Shown: positions 8,401-15,638, numbered from the stretch's first letter. The stretch is 26,933 bases of DNA from Tetragenococcus sp041859945 (GCA_041859945.1 JBFLGC010000036.1:1-26933), one strand, 5' to 3'. Translations and numbers: made by a program. The notes: a model not told the origin generated them from the sequence alone.

Positions 8401-8762
8401 AAAATAGCAAATAGTTCAGATACTTGATCAGCGTTTGTCAAAGTGACTGTTTCAGTGATCATTTTTTGACTAGATAGTCGCATCAATTGTTGGTAACCTT
8501 GATCATTTTTAGCAAACAAAAAAATCGGATAATTTTTTTCGTTAAAAGTCGATCGATAGTGCAAATCCAAACCCAAAATCGGTTTGATCTGTGCTTTTTG
8601 GCAAGCCGTAACAAACTCTAAAGCTCCATATAAATTATCTGAATCAGTCAAACCCAATTCATGATAACCTTTTTGTCTAGCCATTTGGACATATTCAGAG
8701 ATTTGGATCGTGCTTTGTAATAACGAATAAGAAGTAAATGTTGTAAGTTGTGGAAAATCCAT
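5433..8762 (-). CDS. dnaE: DNA polymerase III alpha subunit, DnaE type
   Basis: Replicative DNA polymerase of 1109 residues, the DnaE used alongside PolC in low-GC Gram-positives, where it extends primers on the lagging strand (family knowledge). Order: PHP domain (1-~230), polymerase core with GAGRGSAAG (334-342) and PDIDLDIPD (375-383), giving catalytic D376 and D378, and KMDFLGL giving the third acid D529. Then follow the helix-hairpin-helix region and a C-terminal OB fold (about 950-1030). The PHP domain has lost the usual HxH metal ligands: the strand reads TTFTSYSLL and the later motif TDSDNLYG, so it should not bind metal or proofread. GAGGGC precedes the ATG at 6 nt. It stands directly upstream of pfkA on the same strand. 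Confidence 0.97.
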   Translation of the reverse strand: MDFPQLTTFTSYSLLQSTIQISEYVQMARQKGYHELGLTDSDNLYGALEFVTACQKAQIKPILGLDLHYRSTFNEKNYPIFLFAKNDQGYQQLMRLSSQKMITETVTLTNADQVSELFAILPIENELMDLLQDEGKAAETCARHLCEIFSEGSLFYGVPYQQNWSKEYAEWMARRKIRPAAYHLIDSLQSEEALAVEVMTHIKDGTKIADLQELRRNTSQQNFLEDAKTMQRWYQKYAPKALAGANMIAQNCHATIKTQQTLLPHFPVKERTAADFLQELCETELPKRVPNFEPRYQERLEYELSVIHKMGFDDYFLIVWDVMAFAHQQKIVTGAGRGSAAGSLVAYVLAITDVDPIKYDLLFERFLNPERQNMPDIDLDIPDNRRGEMLQYVKEKYGQNHVAQIATFGTMAAKMALRDVGRVFGISQSEANRWSKAIPNELKITLTAAYEKSKTLRELVAATPKNELMFQIAKTLEGLPRHVSTHAAGVVICDKDLFDIIPLQAGSEGILLTQFTMTHVEALGLLKMDFLGLRNLAIIDDSLKGIRQLTKTSFTQADIPLNDPATLALFQKGETSGVFQFESAGIRNVLRRLHPENIDDIAAVNALYRPGPMQNIDHFIRRKHGQEKIDYPDVSLKPILENTYGIIVYQEQVMQVASQMAGFTLGQADILRRAVSKKKKADIDQQRENFVNGSLQKGHSLQTAEQVYDYIERFANYGFNRSHAYAYSFVAFQMGYLKVHYPAPFFKALLQSVQHNPGKVKEYMNEAEKGGLKILSPAINHSGYRFGLASMQEIRFGLGSIKGIRRDFVYAILEDRRDNGAFSSFNDFLYRMNQKDSRWLNESLLEPLIMIGAFDEIEANRRQLQTQLQGKVQNILYSGGSFDLMEMMELKKAEVVDYSLKEKLALEEKYLGVYLSGHPVQSFPKLLKQRKLTEVAELLPNQKAEVLLFVTDIREIRTKKGEQMAFLEGNDPSGDLSVTIFPELYRQVRQIVALDTVLLIEGKVETSKFNGELQLLARRIRLASEVEKTVVSQTCYLRFSEDKDEKELSDQLRQVIQAFPGKVPVILYFAKNKQKKLINETNWVAHTPESQAALENVFGKENVVFKQIT

Positions 8763-8825
8763 GTGCTGCCCTCATTTCTATACTGAACTATCACTACTTG
8801 AAGTGTGAAAAACAAATTGAAATAC

Positions 8826-8853
8826 TTTACAAGTCAAAAAAATGTGGTATGAT
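8826..8853 (+). promoter_or_regulatory. Promoter of the DUF2929 gene
   Basis: TTTACA (8826-8831), 16 bp, TATGAT (8848-8853), about 38 bp before the ATG at 8892. It lies in the divergent gap with dnaE. Confidence 0.7.
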
Positions 8854-8891
8854 ATAGCCGAATCATTCTATCATTGAAAGAAGGGTTTTTC

Positions 8892-9074
8892 ATGCCTTAT
8901 ATCGTTACCCTTGTTTGGTCGGTACTTTTAGGACAAGTCGTAGGTTTTCTTGGTACGGCATTATCGAAAATGTCCTATGATTTTACCTTGACAACGATCT
9001 TTTCCCTTATTGCCGGTGTCTTTGTGATCCTTATAGGAACCATAACTAAGCCCAAAGAACAGAAAAAGAAATAA
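8892..9074 (+). CDS. DUF2929 family (YjzD-like) small membrane protein
   Basis: A 60-residue protein starting MPYIVTLVWSVLLGQVVGFL, with two predicted membrane helices (about 4-24 and 32-53) and a lysine-rich cytosolic tail (KPKEQKKK). Length and layout fit the DUF2929/YjzD family of Firmicutes, whose function is unknown. An upstream TTG at 8874 keeps the frame open, but the ATG at 8892 has the ribosome site GAAGGG 6 nt upstream and gives the family N-terminus, so it is chosen. It has its own promoter and shares a bidirectional terminator with the convergent MFS gene. Confidence 0.85.
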   Translation: MPYIVTLVWSVLLGQVVGFLGTALSKMSYDFTLTTIFSLIAGVFVILIGTITKPKEQKKK

Positions 9075-9083
9075 TCGAATTAC

Positions 9084-9125
9084 AAAAAAACCAGTTACTA
9101 ATAGTTATTGTAACTGGTTTTTTTG
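9084..9125. terminator. Bidirectional terminator between convergent genes
   Basis: AAACCAGTTAC (9088-9098) pairs with GTAACTGGTTT (9110-9120), with T runs on both strands. It serves the DUF2929 gene and the MFS gene. Confidence 0.93.
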
Positions 9126-9139
9126 TATTTTCAACTCAT

Positions 9140-10342
9140 TTAAGCAATCGAATTTTTATTTAAATATTTTCTAAAATTAAATACGGACAAAAAGATGTTA
9201 AAAACAACTAAAATACTGGTAGCAAAAAACACAGCGGGATAGCCGAAACTATGAGCCACCGTTGAACCTACCATTGGCCCTAAAACTTGCCCAAAATTGT
9301 TAAACATTTGATTGTAACTATAAATACGGCTGACCCCTTCCACAGGCGAGATCCGATTGATCAAGGTATTGATAGAAGGCATCAAGGCCCCTGTCGAAAA
9401 TCCTAATAAAAATCGCAATAGTCCTAATTGAAAAGGGGTTTTGACCAATCCCATTGGAAAATAACAAAGTAACGATAAGACAAGTCCTAGTAGTAAAATA
9501 CGGTGATTTCCAAACTTATCTCCTAATCTTCCTAAAGTAGGTGAAGAAAGGATCGCCGAGACCCCTGATATGGAAACGATCAAACCACTGACAAACATGA
9601 CATTGGAGACATTACCACTCAAATCACGAATATACAATGTCAAAATAGGACTGATACTATTGATTCCTGTTTGTAATACCAAGGTCGTGATAAAGAGACC
9701 AATCAAAATGGAAAGGTTGTCCATCCGCGCAAAAATTCCTTTCATTGGTACCATATCCGCTTTCTCAACCGGTTTAAAGTCTTCCTTGACAAAAAAGATC
9801 GTCAACAAAAAGGTAATAAATAAAAAGATGCCCGTGACGATAAAGACATTTTCCATGCCAAAAAGTTGGGCCAATGCACCACCCAAAGAGGGGCCGATCA
9901 AATTTCCGGCGATCCCGCCAGTTGCTAAAGTTCCTAGAGCCCAACCACTATTTTCACGTGGTGCTTGTGACGCAATAAGTGCCGTGGCATTGGGCATATA
10001 CCCAGACAAAAGGCCATTGAGAAAACGCATGATCAATAGCCAATAAACATTAGGAACAAAGGCCAGAGAGCCCATCGTTATCGTCATACCGATCGCGGCT
10101 CTGATCATCATCAAGCGTCGCCCTTTCCTATCGGCCAAATTTCCCCAAATTGGTGCCACTACCGCTGATGCAAAAGCTGTCACTGAAACAGCTAAGCCCG
10201 AGAATAACTCGATCTGATTTTTAGGGGTCCCCAGTTGTTCTATGTATAATGGCAAAAACGGCATAACTAAACTAAAACTTGCCCCTGTAAAAAAGCAGCC
10301 AATCCAAGATATCCAAAGATTTCGTCGCCAATCCACTTTCAT
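9140..10342 (-). CDS. MFS multidrug efflux transporter, PmrA/NorA-like
   Basis: A 400-residue 12-helix major facilitator protein, likely a proton-driven drug exporter in the membrane. The N-terminal half has the strong pattern seen in streptococcal PmrA: FTGASFSLVMPFLPLYIEQL, motif A as GNLADRKGRR (67-76), then MTITMGSLAFVPNVYWLL and PNATALIASQAP. A second motif-A-like loop, GRLGDKFGNHR, follows the central loop as expected for the duplicated fold. Substrate cannot be told from sequence. AGGAGAGGAG lies before the ATG. Upstream, AAAACTATA occurs twice (10366-10374 and 10401-10409) around a TTTCCC/GGGAAA stem, giving two possible TATAGT -10 boxes on the minus strand; no clear -35. The gene stands alone. 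Confidence 0.9.
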   Translation of the reverse strand: MKVDWRRNLWISWIGCFFTGASFSLVMPFLPLYIEQLGTPKNQIELFSGLAVSVTAFASAVVAPIWGNLADRKGRRLMMIRAAIGMTITMGSLAFVPNVYWLLIMRFLNGLLSGYMPNATALIASQAPRENSGWALGTLATGGIAGNLIGPSLGGALAQLFGMENVFIVTGIFLFITFLLTIFFVKEDFKPVEKADMVPMKGIFARMDNLSILIGLFITTLVLQTGINSISPILTLYIRDLSGNVSNVMFVSGLIVSISGVSAILSSPTLGRLGDKFGNHRILLLGLVLSLLCYFPMGLVKTPFQLGLLRFLLGFSTGALMPSINTLINRISPVEGVSRIYSYNQMFNNFGQVLGPMVGSTVAHSFGYPAVFFATSILVVFNIFLSVFNFRKYLNKNSIA

Positions 10343-10461
10343 TTCAAAAAACTCCTCTCCTAATTAAAACTATAGCTTATTTCCCCTTTTTTTCATAGGG
10401 AAAACTATAAAAAATCTGAAAATTCTTGGGATATCGCGCCATCATCCCTAAGTTTTTTAGA

Positions 10462-10502
10462 AACAAAAAGACCTTCCTTTCCCTAAATTGAGAAAAGAAG
10501 GT
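10462..10502 (-). terminator. Terminator of the purine permease gene
   Basis: A 13-bp stem with two G-T pairs (10490-10502 with 10471-10483) around a 6-nt loop, followed on the minus strand by TCTTTTTGTTT. It lies 17 bp after the stop. Confidence 0.9.
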
Positions 10503-10518
10503 TTCATAAGCGTTCTAC

Positions 10519-11955
10519 TTACAATATCGCTAAAATCGTAAAATTCAAAATGAATAAAGCATCCACGACCCACAGAATCGTTGAGACTTCTTTGGCTTTT
10601 CCTTTCACGACTTTGACGATCGTATAGAAGATAAAGCCTGCTGCAATGCCATATGATATCGAATAGCACAGGCCCATGAAAATCGAGGCAAAGAAAGCTG
10701 GTACGGCTTCTTCCAAATCGTTCCAATCGATATCTTTAAAGGAGGCGAGCATCATCACACCCACCAAGATCAAAGCAGGTGCCGTTGCTTGGGTCGGTAC
10801 CACAGAAATCAGTGGCGAGAATAAACTACTTAAAGCAAACAAAATAGCAACCGTCACAGAAGTCAATCCCGTACGGCCGCCCGCACCGATACCAGCTGCT
10901 GATTCAACGAAAGTAGTCGTATTTGAGGTTCCAAAGATAGCACCAATCGACGTGGCAATGGCATCAGCAAACAAAGCCTTATCCATTTTAGTATTGAATC
11001 CTTTGCTATCTTCCAAAGCTGCTTCGTCCTCTTCAGAAAAGATTCCCGTACGACGACCCGTTCCGATAAAGGTCCCGATCGTGTCAAAAGTATCTGACAG
11101 ACTAAAGGCGATGATCGTCATGATCACTTGCGGGATCTTAGAACTATCACTGAATAAAGAACCCATTCCTTCTGAACCAAAAGCGGCGCCGAAAGTCGTC
11201 CCTAATTCGCTGATCGAACTTCCCAATGAATTAGCATGCCAATCGATGGCACTTAAATCGACCACCCCCATCAAAATACCAATGATGGTCGTCCCAACGA
11301 TACCAAGTAAAACAGCTCCCCGAACATTCATGATCACTAAAATGGTCATCAGCACCAAACCGATCAAAGCTAAAATAGCTCCCGGGTTATTGAAATTCGC
11401 TAATGCGGGGACAACTCCGCCATTCAGATTGACATTAACGGCTTGACCATTTTCAACGACTGAATCCACGATCACGCCAGAATCACCTGAAAAAGTAATT
11501 AAATTGGCGTTTTTGATACCTACATAAGCTACAAATATCCCGATCCCACCACTGATTGCATGTTGCATATTTTCAGGGATCGCTTTAATGATCATTTTAC
11601 GGATCTTAGTCACGGTAATGAAGATATTGATCAACCCACAGATAAAAACCATGGCCAAAGCTTGTTGCCACGTATAATCTAAACCAATCACTACTGTAAA
11701 AGTAAAGAAGGCATTTAAACCCATCCCAGGTGCCTGTGCATAAGGAACATTGGCAAACAATCCCATGACAAGTGTGCCGATAACAGAGGCGATGATCGTC
11801 GCTAAGAAAACTGCTTGAAATGGCATGCCTGTAGTAGATAAAATACTAGGATTCACAAATAAAATGTAACTCATCGCAAAAAAGGTCGTGACTCCAGCCA
11901 TGATTTCAGTTGAGACCGTGGTCCCGTTTTCCTTTAATTTAAAAAACTTTTCCAT
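10519..11955 (-). CDS. pbuG: NCS2-family guanine/hypoxanthine (purine) permease
   Basis: A 478-residue polytopic membrane protein of the AzgA-like branch of NCS2, importing guanine, hypoxanthine or adenine with protons. The N-terminus reads FKLKENGTTVSTEIMAGVTT, then AQAPGMGLNAFFT (73-85), the signature of this branch, and SDTFDTIGTFIGTGRRTGIF in the second half, containing the conserved acidic site. Which purine it prefers cannot be told, so pbuG versus pbuO is a judgement. An AGGAG lies 13 nt before the ATG, a little far. I looked for a purine riboswitch in the leader and did not find the conserved core. Two CGAAC motifs (12032-12040 and, reversed, 12112-12118) resemble half a PurR box but each misses one base. 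Confidence 0.92.
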   Translation of the reverse strand: MEKFFKLKENGTTVSTEIMAGVTTFFAMSYILFVNPSILSTTGMPFQAVFLATIIASVIGTLVMGLFANVPYAQAPGMGLNAFFTFTVVIGLDYTWQQALAMVFICGLINIFITVTKIRKMIIKAIPENMQHAISGGIGIFVAYVGIKNANLITFSGDSGVIVDSVVENGQAVNVNLNGGVVPALANFNNPGAILALIGLVLMTILVIMNVRGAVLLGIVGTTIIGILMGVVDLSAIDWHANSLGSSISELGTTFGAAFGSEGMGSLFSDSSKIPQVIMTIIAFSLSDTFDTIGTFIGTGRRTGIFSEEDEAALEDSKGFNTKMDKALFADAIATSIGAIFGTSNTTTFVESAAGIGAGGRTGLTSVTVAILFALSSLFSPLISVVPTQATAPALILVGVMMLASFKDIDWNDLEEAVPAFFASIFMGLCYSISYGIAAGFIFYTIVKVVKGKAKEVSTILWVVDALFILNFTILAIL

Positions 11956-12074
11956 TTTGATAGTCCACTCCTACTTTTATTTGATCAATAGAAAAAGAAA
12001 TAAAATATATAAGATCTAAATGAATTCTCTCTATCGAACAATAAAGATTATAAGTAATTTATCGACAGCTTTCA

Positions 12075-12094
12075 ATATTTTGTTAACAAAATAT
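12075..12094. promoter_or_regulatory. 20-bp perfect palindrome in the permease/HAD divergent gap
   Basis: Positions 12075-12094 form a perfect 20-bp palindrome centred on GTTAAC with arms ATATTTTG and CAAAATAT. It lies about 120 bp upstream of the permease start. Its length and symmetry suggest an operator for a dimeric regulator; the regulator is not known. Confidence 0.5.
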
Positions 12095-12204
12095 CGATTA
12101 AATCTTTCTAATGTTCGTGTTTAATCATTTATCAGTAAAAAAGCTGACAAAGCTTTAGTTTAATTAGATTATTCTTCGTCTTATAGCAGACTTTTTTGCT
12201 GCAA

Positions 12205-12238
12205 GGGGAAGGATAGATAAAATGGGGAATCCTTTCCC
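12205..12238. other. Stem-loop upstream of the HAD gene promoter
   Basis: GGGGAAGGAT (12205-12214) pairs with ATCCTTTCCC (12229-12238), ten pairs with one G-T, 14-nt loop. No T run on either strand, so not an ordinary terminator. It lies between the permease leader and the next promoter. Confidence 0.4.
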
Positions 12239-12264
12239 AAAAACAAAAAGTTGCAGCAAGATTC

Positions 12265-12292
12265 TTGCCAATTATCAAATCTGTGATACACT
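12265..12292 (+). promoter_or_regulatory. Promoter of the Cof-type phosphatase gene
   Basis: TTGCCA (12265-12270), 16 bp, TACACT (12287-12292), 28 bp before the start codon. -35 is 5/6, -10 is 4/6. Confidence 0.6.
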
Positions 12293-12320
12293 GAAGTGAC
12301 GTAGAAAAGAGAGGAGGCAT

Positions 12321-13127
12321 ATGATGCAACAAAAATTGATAGCGATCGATTTAGATGGGACGACTTTAAATGCCGCTTCTTTGATCAGTGAACGCACAAA
12401 AGAAGTGTTGCAAAAAGCAACCAAGGCGGGCCATATCGTTAGCATTGCAACAGGGCGTCCTTTCCGGATGAGTGTCCAGTTTTATCAACAATTAGCCTTA
12501 GATACGCCGATGGTTAATTTCAATGGCGCGCTAGTCCATAGACCTTTTCATAAATGGCGTTATGAACGCGAATTATCGATCAAGCGTGAGATCGCTTTTG
12601 AGATCCTGTCCCAAAAGGAAGCCTTACATTTAGATTTTGTGGCTGCTGAAAATAGGGAATCTTTTTTCATCGATTCATTAGAGAATTTTGAAGGTCATTT
12701 CTTTGCTGCTCAAAATGCAACAGAACAAAATCTTTTAAAAAACTTGACCACAAATCCTACTTCCCTTTTGATCAAAACTCAAAAAGAGTTCAGTGCACAT
12801 GTTTCTGAAAAATTGATTTCACAATTTAAAGAGGATGTCGATGTCAGAACTTGGGGCGGTCCCAATGCCATCTTAGAGATCGTTCCAAAAGGCGTTCAAA
12901 AAGCCATGTCTGTAGCAGTGGTTGCAGAGTCTTTTGCCATCGAGCCACAAAATATCATTGCCTTTGGTGATGAACATAATGATGTTGAGATGCTCGATTA
13001 TGCTGGCTGGGGCGTTGCTATGAAAAATGGTACTGACCAAGTAAAAAGTGTAGCCAATGATATCACTGAAAAAACCAACGACGAGGATGGTCTAGCTGAT
13101 TACCTCGAAAAATATCTAGCCATTTAA
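12321..13127 (+). CDS. Cof-type HAD-IIB family sugar-phosphate phosphatase
   Basis: A 268-residue cytosolic hydrolase of the haloacid dehalogenase superfamily, class IIB (Cof/YkrA/YidA type), likely acting on sugar phosphates or cofactor-like phosphates. Motif I is DLDGT with nucleophile D10 and acid D12. The ATGRP motif II, a cap domain in the middle, and motif IV GDEHND (216-221) with D217 and D221 are all present. Two ATGs stand in tandem (12321, 12324); GGAGG is 4 nt from the first and 7 nt from the second, so the second may be the real start. It has its own promoter and a strong terminator, so it is a single-gene unit. Exact substrate is unknown. Confidence 0.93.
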   Translation: MMQQKLIAIDLDGTTLNAASLISERTKEVLQKATKAGHIVSIATGRPFRMSVQFYQQLALDTPMVNFNGALVHRPFHKWRYERELSIKREIAFEILSQKEALHLDFVAAENRESFFIDSLENFEGHFFAAQNATEQNLLKNLTTNPTSLLIKTQKEFSAHVSEKLISQFKEDVDVRTWGGPNAILEIVPKGVQKAMSVAVVAESFAIEPQNIIAFGDEHNDVEMLDYAGWGVAMKNGTDQVKSVANDITEKTNDEDGLADYLEKYLAI

Positions 13128-13144
13128 AACCGCTAGATTTCAGA

Positions 13145-13176
13145 AAAAAGACTTTGCAACCAAAGTCTTTTTTTTT
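13145..13176 (+). terminator. Terminator of the HAD gene
   Basis: AAAGACTTTG (13147-13156) pairs with CAAAGTCTTT (13161-13170), tetraloop CAAC, then six more T. Confidence 0.95.
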
Positions 13177-13218
13177 ATAAAAAAATGTCTTTAGCTCGGA
13201 CATGCTAAAGACATTTTT
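13177..13218 (-). terminator. Terminator of the 50-residue ORF
   Basis: A perfect 15-bp stem (13181-13195 with 13204-13218; arm AAAAATGTCTTTAGC) with an 8-nt loop; on the minus strand it ends in a T run. It lies about 40 bp after the small ORF at 13260 and shows that unit is transcribed. Confidence 0.92.
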
Positions 13219-13259
13219 ACCAAAGTATTTGAGATGCATTCATCGGGAAATGATCCTTT

Positions 13260-13412
13260 CTAGGCTTTGACTTTTAATAAATTTTTGATTGCTTCTTCAA
13301 TGGTGACACCACGTGAAATATGGTTTTCATCATAGGCATCGATCGCCATAAACAAATTTTGTGTAGTATCAAAGACGATTCGATAGGCAGCATTGGTTTG
13401 TTGATAAGTCAT
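13260..13412 (-). CDS. Small protein of unknown function (50 aa)
   Basis: A 50-residue frame, MTYQQTNAAYRIVFDTTQNL at the start and GVTIEEAIKNLLKVKA at the end. It is well supported as a gene: AAAGGAGGG sits 6 nt before the ATG, a plausible promoter lies upstream on the minus strand (GTTACA, 17 bp, TATATA, about 13437-13465), and a 15-bp terminator follows. There is no membrane segment or signal peptide. The strand-strand-helix look and the GxTxEEAxxN ending recall the short HicB/UPF0150-type fold, but no HicA partner is adjacent, so this is only a resemblance. It lies between the convergent HAD gene and the exporter genes. Function unknown. Confidence 0.82.
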   Translation of the reverse strand: MTYQQTNAAYRIVFDTTQNLFMAIDAYDENHISRGVTIEEAIKNLLKVKA

Positions 13413-13545
13413 TGTATCCCTCCTTTATCGTGATATATAACACCCAACTAAGTTAGTGTAACACATGCTACAGAGAAATACAAAAATTTCAGCTTCATTT
13501 CCTTTCTTTTTCACAAAAACAAGCTTTTCTTAAATATTTTTTGAT

Positions 13546-14007
13546 TTAATGATGCCTCGATCTTCGTTGCTGTTGCTTCAGTTTTCCTTTCTTGAAAATT
13601 TGTTCGACCAAGCTCACCATAATAAAACCGGCAGCAATACTTCCAGCTGTAATAACAACGATCATCAGATTCTCAAAGCCGGCCAGATTATCGCCTATCG
13701 CAAATTCACGCGCCGCTTTATAGGCGGGGGCTCCTGGGACCAAAGCAACAATACTAGGAATATTAAAGGTAATGAGCGGCATCTTGTATTTTTTCGAAAA
13801 ATAGATACCGATACATCCCATTAAAAAAACGGCAGAAAAATTAGAAAAGGCCAGGCTCGATCCATGATGAATCAAATAATAATAGCAGACCCAACCAAAT
13901 CCTCCCGTGATCCCGCTAGGTAGTAAAGCGCGTCTAGGAATATTGGTCAACACTCCAAAAGCGACCGTGCCTAAAAAACTAAAGAGAAAATGAATTAAAA
14001 AAATCAT
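13546..14007 (-). CDS. Threonine/serine exporter small subunit, YjjB-like (DUF3815)
   Basis: A 153-residue membrane protein with four or five helices and a basic tail (KKGKLKQQQRRSRHH). It matches the ThrE C-terminal half (DUF3815), which in many bacteria is a separate gene next to a YjjP-like partner. The motif FNIPSIVALVPGAPAYKA in the middle is the family hallmark. Together the two proteins are expected to make one exporter for threonine, serine or, as reported for some YjjPB pairs, succinate; substrate here is inferred. It starts 2 bp after the stop of the partner gene, so translation is coupled. No strong terminator follows. Confidence 0.88.
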   Translation of the reverse strand: MIFLIHFLFSFLGTVAFGVLTNIPRRALLPSGITGGFGWVCYYYLIHHGSSLAFSNFSAVFLMGCIGIYFSKKYKMPLITFNIPSIVALVPGAPAYKAAREFAIGDNLAGFENLMIVVITAGSIAAGFIMVSLVEQIFKKGKLKQQQRRSRHH

Positions 14008-14009
14008 CC

Positions 14010-14765
14010 TTACAACCCTCCCATAAACGATAATGATGCCACAATACCGATTCCGATCGCAAGGGCAATAATGATCGCTTCCGTCCCACGAGCGATTCCA
14101 CTAAGTAAATGACCAGCCAGTATATCACGAAAAGAAGTGGTGATCGCGACCCCAGGTACATGAGGCATGATCGCACCAATTATCACACTATCCACACTTT
14201 TAGCTAAATTTAATTTTACTGAGAGAAAGGCACAGATTCCAATGAAGAAAGTCGCAAAAAAAAGATCGACATATTTGACATCGATATGTGCTCTAATACT
14301 ATTTTTGACTAAAAATCCTGATGCTCCAATAACGAACGTGATCAAAAAATCAGACCACTCTTCTACAAATAGATACATCATTAAAGAACTGATCAAGCCG
14401 GCACTCAAAACCTGGATCCAAAATGGGAAAAAAGAGGTTTGATGATCGATCGTTTTTAAAGATCGATATAATTCTTCCAAATCGATCTTTTTTTCAGCAA
14501 ATTGGCGGGATAGTTGATTGACGGAAGCTACTTTACCTAAATCGATCGATCGTTCTCCGACATTTTCGACCTGCGTATGATGCCCATTCCGCAATCCCAT
14601 GAACAACCCCGTGACAGTCACATAGCTGATACTTTCCGGTTCTCCGGCACTCGCTGCGATCCTTGACATCGTATCTTCTACACGATACACTTCTGAGCCA
14701 CTTTCCATCATGATCCGACCCGCTAATAAACAAGTATCTACGATCAATTCTTTTGAAGTCTCCAA
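14010..14765 (-). CDS. Threonine/serine exporter large subunit, YjjP-like (DUF1212/ThrE)
   Basis: A 251-residue protein with a soluble N-terminal part (about 1-120) and a membrane part of about five helices. The N-terminus reads CLLAGRIMMESGSEVYRVED, then GAIMPHVPGVAITTSFRDIL in the membrane half, both typical of DUF1212/ThrE. It is the partner of the YjjB-like protein that follows with only 2 bp between. The start is a TTG at 14765 with AAGGAG 9 nt upstream; no in-frame ATG does better. A TATAAT lies at 14818-14813. The divergent TetR gene 212 bp away is a likely regulator of this pair. Confidence 0.9.
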   Translation of the reverse strand: METSKELIVDTCLLAGRIMMESGSEVYRVEDTMSRIAASAGEPESISYVTVTGLFMGLRNGHHTQVENVGERSIDLGKVASVNQLSRQFAEKKIDLEELYRSLKTIDHQTSFFPFWIQVLSAGLISSLMMYLFVEEWSDFLITFVIGASGFLVKNSIRAHIDVKYVDLFFATFFIGICAFLSVKLNLAKSVDSVIIGAIMPHVPGVAITTSFRDILAGHLLSGIARGTEAIIIALAIGIGIVASLSFMGGL

Positions 14766-14812
14766 TTCAAATAACTCCTTCTAGATAACTTTTTAGATAA
14801 TCAAAAAAGAAA

Positions 14813-14909
14813 ATTATATAACACTATTGAACAGTTCGTTCTTTCTAGGTCTGGGCTATATTTGTTAAAAAAGAGCTGAAAATAGTCATTTTAAAAAATA
14901 ATTATTTTT
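14813..14909. promoter_or_regulatory. Divergent control region between yjjP-like and TetR genes
   Basis: Contains the minus-strand -10 TATAAT (14818-14813), a short palindrome GAACAGTTC (14829-14837) upstream of it near the -35 position, and a 16-bp perfect palindrome of AAAAATAA and TTATTTTT (14894-14909). Either palindrome could be the TetR operator; the GAACAGTTC site is best placed to block the exporter promoter. The TetR gene has a weak TAAAAT box near 14945. Confidence 0.45.
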
Positions 14910-14977
14910 CTTATAAAAACCTTTTAAAAAAATAAGATTTCGGTTAAAATAACATCATAGGAACAAGGAGGTATTTT

Positions 14978-15541
14978 ATGCGTCGAAAAATTTATACTCG
15001 TGACCTTATTTTGCAAGCCGCTTATGAAGTCATGGAAAGAGACGGATTTAGTGGCTTTACAGCTCGCAATATTGCCGACCAGCTTGGTGTGTCTACGCAG
15101 CCGATTTATTTAGAATTCAAAAACATGCAAGATTTGAAAAATACATTGATCGAAAAAGTATATCAGAATCTTGAGGAGGAAGTATTTTCTTTTCCCCACA
15201 CGGATGACGTCCTTGTCGATATGTGTCTCAATTATATTGATTTTGCCCAAAAAAATCCAGCTGTTTTTATGGCTTTATTTTTAGATGAACGTGGTGGCGG
15301 AAAACTCATGTACGAAATTTCTTTTGACCATTTTCAAAGAGTCGCCTATAGTAATGAAAAATATGCTGATTTTTCAGAGGAGTATCTAAAAGCTCTTCAC
15401 ATCGGAACTTGGGTCACTGTCACTGGGCTAGCAACGCTAATATCAAGCCATATGGTCGAACCGACCCGCCAAGAACTTATCGACAGTATTCAGCAAACCA
15501 TCGATTCTATTGTCGCTAATTGTCACGAGAAACGCAACTAA
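14978..15541 (+). CDS. TetR/AcrR family transcriptional regulator
   Basis: A 187-residue DNA-binding regulator. The N-terminal helix-turn-helix (about 7-53) reads ILQAAYEVMERDGFSGFTAR then NIADQLGVSTQPIYLEFKNM, the standard TetR pattern. The C-terminal ligand domain is not assignable to a known ligand. AAGGAGG lies 7-8 nt before the ATG. It is divergent from the yjjP/yjjB-like exporter pair and probably represses that pair and itself; this is inferred from arrangement and from palindromes in the gap. A terminator follows directly. Confidence 0.92.
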   Translation: MRRKIYTRDLILQAAYEVMERDGFSGFTARNIADQLGVSTQPIYLEFKNMQDLKNTLIEKVYQNLEEEVFSFPHTDDVLVDMCLNYIDFAQKNPAVFMALFLDERGGGKLMYEISFDHFQRVAYSNEKYADFSEEYLKALHIGTWVTVTGLATLISSHMVEPTRQELIDSIQQTIDSIVANCHEKRN

Positions 15542-15543
15542 AA

Positions 15544-15583
15544 AAATAAACGATCTGCTAAAAAAAACAGATCGTTTATTTGA
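15544..15583 (+). terminator. Terminator of the TetR gene
   Basis: A perfect 14-bp stem (15544-15557 with 15568-15581; arm AAATAAACGATCTG) around a 10-nt A-rich loop, with TTTATTT at its 3' side. Confidence 0.85.
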
Positions 15584-15592
15584 GCTATCCCC

Positions 15593-15621
15593 TTGAATTT
15601 TTGTTAAAAGTTTTGTACCAT
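15593..15621 (+). promoter_or_regulatory. Probable promoter of tRNA-Pro
   Basis: TTGAAT (15593-15598), 17 bp, TACCAT (15616-15621), 17 bp before the tRNA. Each box matches 4 of 6. Confidence 0.5.
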
Positions 15622-15638
15622 GGTTTTGGTTCCAAATT

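Noticed and set aside
10676..11446. 256-residue plus-strand frame opposite the purine permease
   Set aside because: Antisense shadow of a clear membrane transporter gene; low-complexity, hydrophilic reading, no ribosome site.
11956..12130. Purine riboswitch upstream of the permease
   Set aside because: The conserved core segments of the purine aptamer are absent on the minus strand; only a palindrome and imperfect PurR-like halves are seen.
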